Source of the DNA: Piliocolobus tephrosceles
Taxonomy: Eukaryota > Chordata > Mammalia > Primates > Cercopithecidae
DNA: 64,000 nucleotides
Assembly: GCF_002776525.5 (NCBI RefSeq)
Contig: NC_045443.1
Coordinates: 47,871,648-47,935,647 of the forward strand
Direction: 5' to 3'
Position numbers and translations under genes: made by a program. Under the pieces are notes generated by a model. The model was not told the origin of the DNA. It searched no databases and was given only the letters and a program-made list of their open reading frames with translations. Below, piece by piece: positions 59,849 to 64,000 of this stretch; position 1 is the first letter of the stretch, and every line of letters starts with the position of its first letter.

Positions 59849-60127
59849 CCAGCTTTGTGGGGACTGCAGGGGGCCATTCTGAAGACTCACAAAGACAGAA
59901 GACCTCTGGCTAGGAGCAGGCTTTCAAACGATGTGAAATAAGCTGAGATGGCTACATGATATTCTTCATCTCATCCTGTGGGATTCTGCAATCATAAAAC
60001 ACACAGGAAAGGGGAATTCTGTGCAGGCAAATGAAAAAAATGTTAACATTTGGTAGACGTGCTTTGATATAGCGTGAGCAGCACGTTACTAAAGCAATTA
60101 CATGCATGTTGCATTTTTTTCATCTGT

Positions 60128-60135
60128 TGTACATA
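60128..60135 (+). promoter_or_regulatory. Pumilio-type element TGTACATA
   Basis: Exact UGUAHAUA match in the 3' UTR; PUM1/PUM2 bind such octamers and usually shorten mRNA life. One of four in this UTR. Confidence 0.5.
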
Positions 60136-60405
60136 CTTGTATTTTTATCTAATGCCGTTTTAGAATTTTCTAAGAGAATTTAATGAATTCACATGAAAGG
60201 GGTAGTCTGAGTGACACAGTTCCCCACTCCGTACTGTATTTTGCCATTCTGCCGTAGCTAGATGTTCTGTGGGGTTTGTTAACATGGAACTACTCAGCTT
60301 TCTTTCAGTCAACCCGTAAGCAAATCAGATAACCCACTGACTATGAGAATTACTTTATATAGATAATTATTGACTATAAAACATTTTGACCAGTGTCTTA
60401 CAACA

Positions 60406-60413
60406 TGTACATA
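60406..60413 (+). promoter_or_regulatory. Pumilio-type element TGTACATA
   Basis: Second exact UGUAHAUA octamer, 278 bases after the first, in an AT-rich context. Confidence 0.5.
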
Positions 60414-60718
60414 AGAATACACATAATTCAGCTAGAGATTTGAAGAAGTGGCTTGTATAGTTATAACAACCACAGTAGAAACATTTCTACTTTGAGAGAA
60501 TTTCAATATTCTCTTAATGTTGTCTAATTGATTAGGTAACTAAAAAGTGCAAATTGTTGGCAGGTTTTGCTGCACATTGTTCTTTGTCTTTGTTGGCTGG
60601 TATATTTTATAAACTAGAGCTGCCTATGTTTGCTTTTAAAGCTTGCATTCCCGGAATCAGCTTAGGCAGGCTTCTATGAATTCAGCTTGTTTCTAAAAGC
60701 TGGAAATCTCAGTTTAAA

Positions 60719-60724
60719 AATAAA
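60719..60724 (+). terminator. Possible proximal poly(A) signal
   Basis: AATAAA in agtttaaaaataaaaatgtt, about 870 bases after the stop. Canonical hexamer, but use cannot be judged from sequence; it would remove three of the four Pumilio-type sites except those at 60128 and 60406 if cleaved here. Confidence 0.35.
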
Positions 60725-61340
60725 AATGTTAACACAAAGCTAAGATTCATCAGAGCCCACCCTATTCTAAGGAACCACGATAACTTACTCTGGCCCCAGT
60801 TTTAAAACGATCTTTCAGATTTAGAGTGACTATGTAAGAATTTAGGATTTCCTCTTTTCCAGGCCCATTGTAAACTGTGTCTACAGTTTATCCACATAAC
60901 TTCTCTTTTCTGAAAACTGAGGAGTGTCCTCTGTTCTTCCAGTTCATGAGGGCAGGGGGTTTAAAACAAGAATGATAGGCCAGGAAGGCAGTGGGGATCC
61001 ACCGTCACATGGAACTGTAAGGCCATATAACTACACAAAACTGACCAATCTGGGTTGCCAAAGCAGCCAGGCTTATGCTGAAACCGGGGAAGTCTGACGT
61101 ATGCAGGAAATTCTTTTGAAATAACTGTGGTGCCCAGGCCAAGCAGAATGAGACAGGACTGAGTTTGGCCTCTGACTCGGTTTCCTTTCTTTGGTCTGAT
61201 ACTTCATGTATTTGAATATAGTTAAATCTTATTATTTTTTTCTTAACAGAAATATTTTTAAAAACGAAAAAGTACTCAAAAGTGAAAAGAGTTAACTTGT
61301 TAAAGCAGAATGGTTCTCTTTGACCCACTCTGGTCTATTG

Positions 61341-61348
61341 TGTAAATA
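61341..61348 (+). promoter_or_regulatory. Pumilio-type element TGTAAATA
   Basis: Third UGUAHAUA octamer, in ctattgtgtaaatatttaga. Confidence 0.5.
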
Positions 61349-61944
61349 TTTAGACTATTTTAATAATACATATTATTTACCCCACTGTAACATCATGTAA
61401 ACTAAGTATGTTTTTAAACAATTTTTAAGACTTGTAATTACCCTGAAAATAAGGTTTATAATGCAAAGACCAGCTCCTTTGCGGTGGCACTGCTCTGGGG
61501 CTGCCATTACACGGCCTTCTGACTAAAAGCCACTTTGTGACTCCCTTCACGTAATCCTCTTTTCCTCCCCACTTCTCCACAGAGGGCAGAGCTCAGGACG
61601 TTTGCCAGTTCCAGATCTCTTTTTCAGCATTTCGATGGAATTAATTTACACATGATGAGGGAAGTCCTAGGATGGACAGGAAAAAAAGCACTTACATTGG
61701 GGCACACAGGAAATCCCAGTGTCTAGAGATGGTTTGGTTTGCAGAGAACACAGCCTGATACTTGGAAAGTAATTTTCTTAAAACCATTTTTAATGATTCA
61801 CTAAACAAAGCAGGGGATCCTGAAGCTAATATAAATAAGTCTAGCTCTATAATCCCCAAGTTCTAAAAGTTATGGTTAGATGCTATTCTGTGGGTTGCTT
61901 TGATAATTCTTACTAACACAGATTAGGGTATAGGCATCTAGAGA

Positions 61945-62262
61945 TGCATGGTCCACTGTAAATACTATAATGAGAGCCACATCTGTAATTAAATTTTTCT
62001 AGTAACCACATTTTTTAAAAGTAAAAAGAAACCCATGGTATTGATTTAAATATATTTTATTTAACCCAATAGCTTGAAAACACTATCATTTCAACATAGG
62101 ATCAATATAAAAATTATTAATGAGGTATTTTACTTTTTTTCATATTAGGCCTTTGAAATTCAGTGTGCATTAAACACATCTCAGTCCAAACCATCGCCAT
62201 ATTTCAAGTCTTTGTAGCCAAATGTGACTAGTGGCTACCATATTAGACAGTGCAGATGTATA
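61945..62262. mobile_element. Ancient DNA-transposon-like segment inside the 3' UTR
   Basis: atatattttatttaacccaa, gatcaatataaaaattatta, ttgtagccaaatgtgactag, gtggctaccatattagacag match a remembered old hAT-type mammalian repeat over about 300 bases. Subfamily not named. It is transcribed as part of the DIP2B 3' UTR. Confidence 0.65.
61957..61964 (+). promoter_or_regulatory. Pumilio-type element TGTAAATA
   Basis: Fourth octamer, located in the 5' part of the transposon-like segment of the UTR, so it may be transposon-derived. Confidence 0.45.
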
Positions 62263-63181
62263 CTCATTCCTTCAAATACATTACTCCGTTAATCTCAAAG
62301 TGTGGCCAACTCCCAGTTACTTAAGAGGCTGATTATCTAGTTTTGTAGTTCCTCAGGCCTCTAATTTATTTTTTGCTTTCTGCTTTATTGATCTTTTGCA
62401 TGTCCCCCAAAGCCAGAATCTGCTCATGGAGGAAGGAAGGCTAAGAACTGTCCTTGAGGAACTTCATCAGTAACTCTGGGAAAGCATCCTGTGGAGGGAG
62501 AGGAGAGCCCAGTCATTTGCTTAGATGATGTTTGTGGGATCACCTGCAGATTTAAAATCTACTGTGCCACAGACTCGAGTAAGAAAATGTTCTCTTGATG
62601 ACATAGTGCTCCTACTCTATCCACATTAAGTAGCACCTTTGTGGTGGAACTGATTCTTAAGGCAGGCCTGAAAGGCCATTGCTAATAGAAACACAGCCTT
62701 TCCAATCCTCTGGAACATATTCTGTCTGGGTTTTTAATGTCTGTGGAAAAAAACTAAACAAGCCCCTGTCTCAGTTAAGAGAAATCTCTTGGTCTGAAGG
62801 TTTCTGAACCTCTTTCTAGTTCTCAGCGGAAGTAACTGAAGCAGAACAGGAAGGGGCTGCCTCAGGAAAATTCCTAGGCCCTAGGAGTTCACTGAGACCC
62901 TGGGAAGGACCAGCATGCTAATCAGCATCAGTGAATCCACAGTCTTTACTTCCTGCCTCACAAAGGGCCAGGTCTCCCCAGTGCCAGGTCCTTTCCTCAT
63001 GAAGTTGTGTTGCCTCAGGCTGTTTAGGGACCATTGCCTGTCTTGGTCACTTGAGTCTGTCTCCTTACTTTAGTCCCTGGGCAATGCTTGCTTAATGCTT
63101 TTGTTGACTCAACAAGGGCCTGAGACCTTAGGTTTTCTATTAAGGCCTCTGCCCCAGGCATGGTGCTCTATATCTTGGCCA

Positions 63182-63187
63182 AATAAA
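63182..63187 (+). terminator. Possible alternative poly(A) signal
   Basis: AATAAA in ggccaaataaattactttcc, 470 bases before the main signal. A T-rich stretch follows. Use is uncertain. Confidence 0.35.
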
Positions 63188-63554
63188 TTACTTTCCTTGA
63201 ATATCCAGGAATCTTTTAGACTAAAGCAATGAGGAGTTATCACCTCATCCTCAAACTCCAACAAGATCTATGCCTTAGTGTTGTTTTTGTTGTCTGCTTT
63301 GATTTAAAAGCAACAGTATTTGGAGCAAGAAGCTGCACTACTCCAAATACACAATAGGCCTTTTCTTTATCATTCATACAACATTTCTGGTTTAGGTGTA
63401 TGTAGATGGGCTATGTTACTTGTCCAGAGAAAGAGACTGTAAAGATACAAGAATAATTTTTTAGTCCTAAATGCTGTTTTGTTTACTTTCTGTCAAGATA
63501 TTTACCCGTGTCAAATTCAAACTACAGTACTGTGTAATTATGTATAAAGTTTTT

Positions 63555-63563
63555 TTATTTATT
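63555..63563 (+). promoter_or_regulatory. AU-rich element nonamer
   Basis: TTATTTATT, the core nonamer of AU-rich decay elements, about 95 bases before the main poly(A) signal in a U-rich stretch. Only one copy, so effect may be weak. Confidence 0.4.
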
Positions 63564-63654
63564 TGAAGTTAGACTAGATATACATTTTTAAATTTAACAT
63601 CTGGCTGGACAGTGTTCTATTAACTCATTGAATGTGTTTCCTTTGTCTTGTGTT

Positions 63655-63660
63655 AATAAA
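63655..63660 (+). terminator. DIP2B: Main poly(A) signal of DIP2B
   Basis: AATAAA within tgttaataaatattgatg. Cleavage is expected 10-30 bases downstream (about 63670-63690); a G-rich stretch (attgggtggaggctaagg) follows. Downstream sequence no longer resembles UTR and ends in an Alu. Confidence 0.75.
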
Positions 63661-63689
63661 TATTGATGCCTGCTTCTGTTTAATCCTTC

Positions 63690-63944
63690 ACACATTGGGT
63701 GGAGGCTAAGGAATTGATAGATTTTAAATGTAACTTTAGATGGTGAGACCCATTGATAGCTGGGGTGGTCTAAGGAAAGTGAGCACAGAGATCCAGAGTC
63801 AGTGCTATTAAAGGATACTAGGTCAGGGAATCAGGGTGTCACTTTGAAAACTAAGGAGCCTGTTGTCAGGACTTTTCAAGGTAATAATTATAGTTTAGTC
63901 TTCCTCCCACCCATGTAGTATTTGGTAGTTGTTTTATTATTTAA
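63690..63944 (+). other. Downstream flank, no recognised element
   Basis: Sequence beyond the expected poly(A) site. No promoter or gene recognised before the window ends. Confidence 0.4.
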
Positions 63945-64000
63945 TTTTTTGAGACAGAGTCTCGCTGTGTCACCCAGGCTGAAGTGCAGTGGCTTGATCT
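63945..64000 (-). repeat. Alu, cut by window end
   Basis: tttttgagacagagtctcgc to gtgcagtggcttgatct, the start of an antisense Alu. Confidence 0.92.

Larger units (their letters stand above)
59849..63680 (+). other. DIP2B: DIP2B 3' untranslated region
   Basis: About 3.8 kb, AT-rich, from the TAA to just past AATAAA at 63655-63660. The remembered human DIP2B mRNA also has a 3' UTR of about this size. It is nearly free of Alu, unlike the introns, but contains one ancient DNA-transposon-like segment (61945-62262). It holds four UGUAHAUA Pumilio-type octamers, one AU-rich nonamer, and two earlier AATAAA hexamers (60719-60724, 63182-63187) that could give shorter 3' ends. Confidence 0.85.

Noticed and set aside
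57720..58367. 215-aa open frame, the longest in the window
   Set aside because: It runs through two antisense Alus; the peptide has the usual Alu phrases (AQAGVQW, SWDYR, CLSLPSSWD).
63762..63840. ctggggtggtctaaggaaagtgag as a third Y1 RNA copy
   Set aside because: Similarity stops after about 25 bases and the rest of Y1 is absent.
1..64000. CRISPR arrays, operons, phage or plasmid features
   Set aside because: Split exons, Alu, L1, L2 and MIR throughout show a primate nuclear genome; repeated units are microsatellites and SINEs.
1..64000. DIP2A or DIP2C as the identity
   Set aside because: Remembered DIP2C differs at many positions (for example in exons 1, 4, 7 and 8), and the 3' UTR length agrees with DIP2B; DIP2A was excluded less firmly, by memory alone.

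Overview
The window is a piece of primate nuclear genome. It carries the 3' two thirds of one split gene on the + strand, read here as DIP2B (disco-interacting protein 2 homolog B). Twenty-seven coding exons (positions 325 to 59848) join in frame to 1,095 codons plus TAA. They are followed by a 3' UTR of about 3.8 kb ending at an AATAAA at 63655-63660. The first exons, including the DMAP1-binding N-terminus, lie upstream of the window. The encoded part covers most of the first fatty-acyl-AMP-ligase-like (FAAL-like) module, a linker, and the complete second module. DIP2B was preferred over DIP2A and DIP2C because the peptide matches remembered DIP2B and differs at many sites from remembered DIP2C. 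This is memory-based, without a database search.

The species is probably an Old World monkey (macaque, baboon or green monkey type) rather than human. At least seven Alu copies look like cercopithecid AluY (AluYRa-type): 'ggctcaagcctgtaatccc' near the 5' end, 'gagatccggccactgcac' in the right arm and 'actagccgggcga' after the middle A-rich region. Human AluY has 'gctcacgcc' and 'gagatcgcgcc' at these places.

Layout: 1-435, end of an intron and the first exon; 435-12640, eight exons with introns holding an L1 3' end, old L1M, MIR and Alu; 12638-17696, an intron with several nested insertions and a two-copy tandem duplication; 17697-28460, four exons and a 6.2-kb repeat-rich intron; 28461-34913, four exons and inverted Alu structures; 34914-42142, an intron with a 164-bp inverted duplication and then four exons; 42143-55892, eight exons (FAAL module 2); 55893-59595, last intron; 59596-63680, terminal exon and 3' UTR; 63690-64000, downstream sequence with the start of another Alu.

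No second protein-coding gene, CRISPR array, operon or prokaryotic element is seen. Most long open frames are Alu-derived. The non-routine items are: the near-perfect inverted duplication (35332-35495 / 36234-36397) that could form a long intronic RNA hairpin; two Y1-RNA (RNY1) retropseudogenes; two perfect AT-rich palindromes; several datable nested insertions; four Pumilio-type sites in the 3' UTR; and degenerate adenylation motifs in both FAAL-like modules. I found no convincing evidence of an undescribed biological system.
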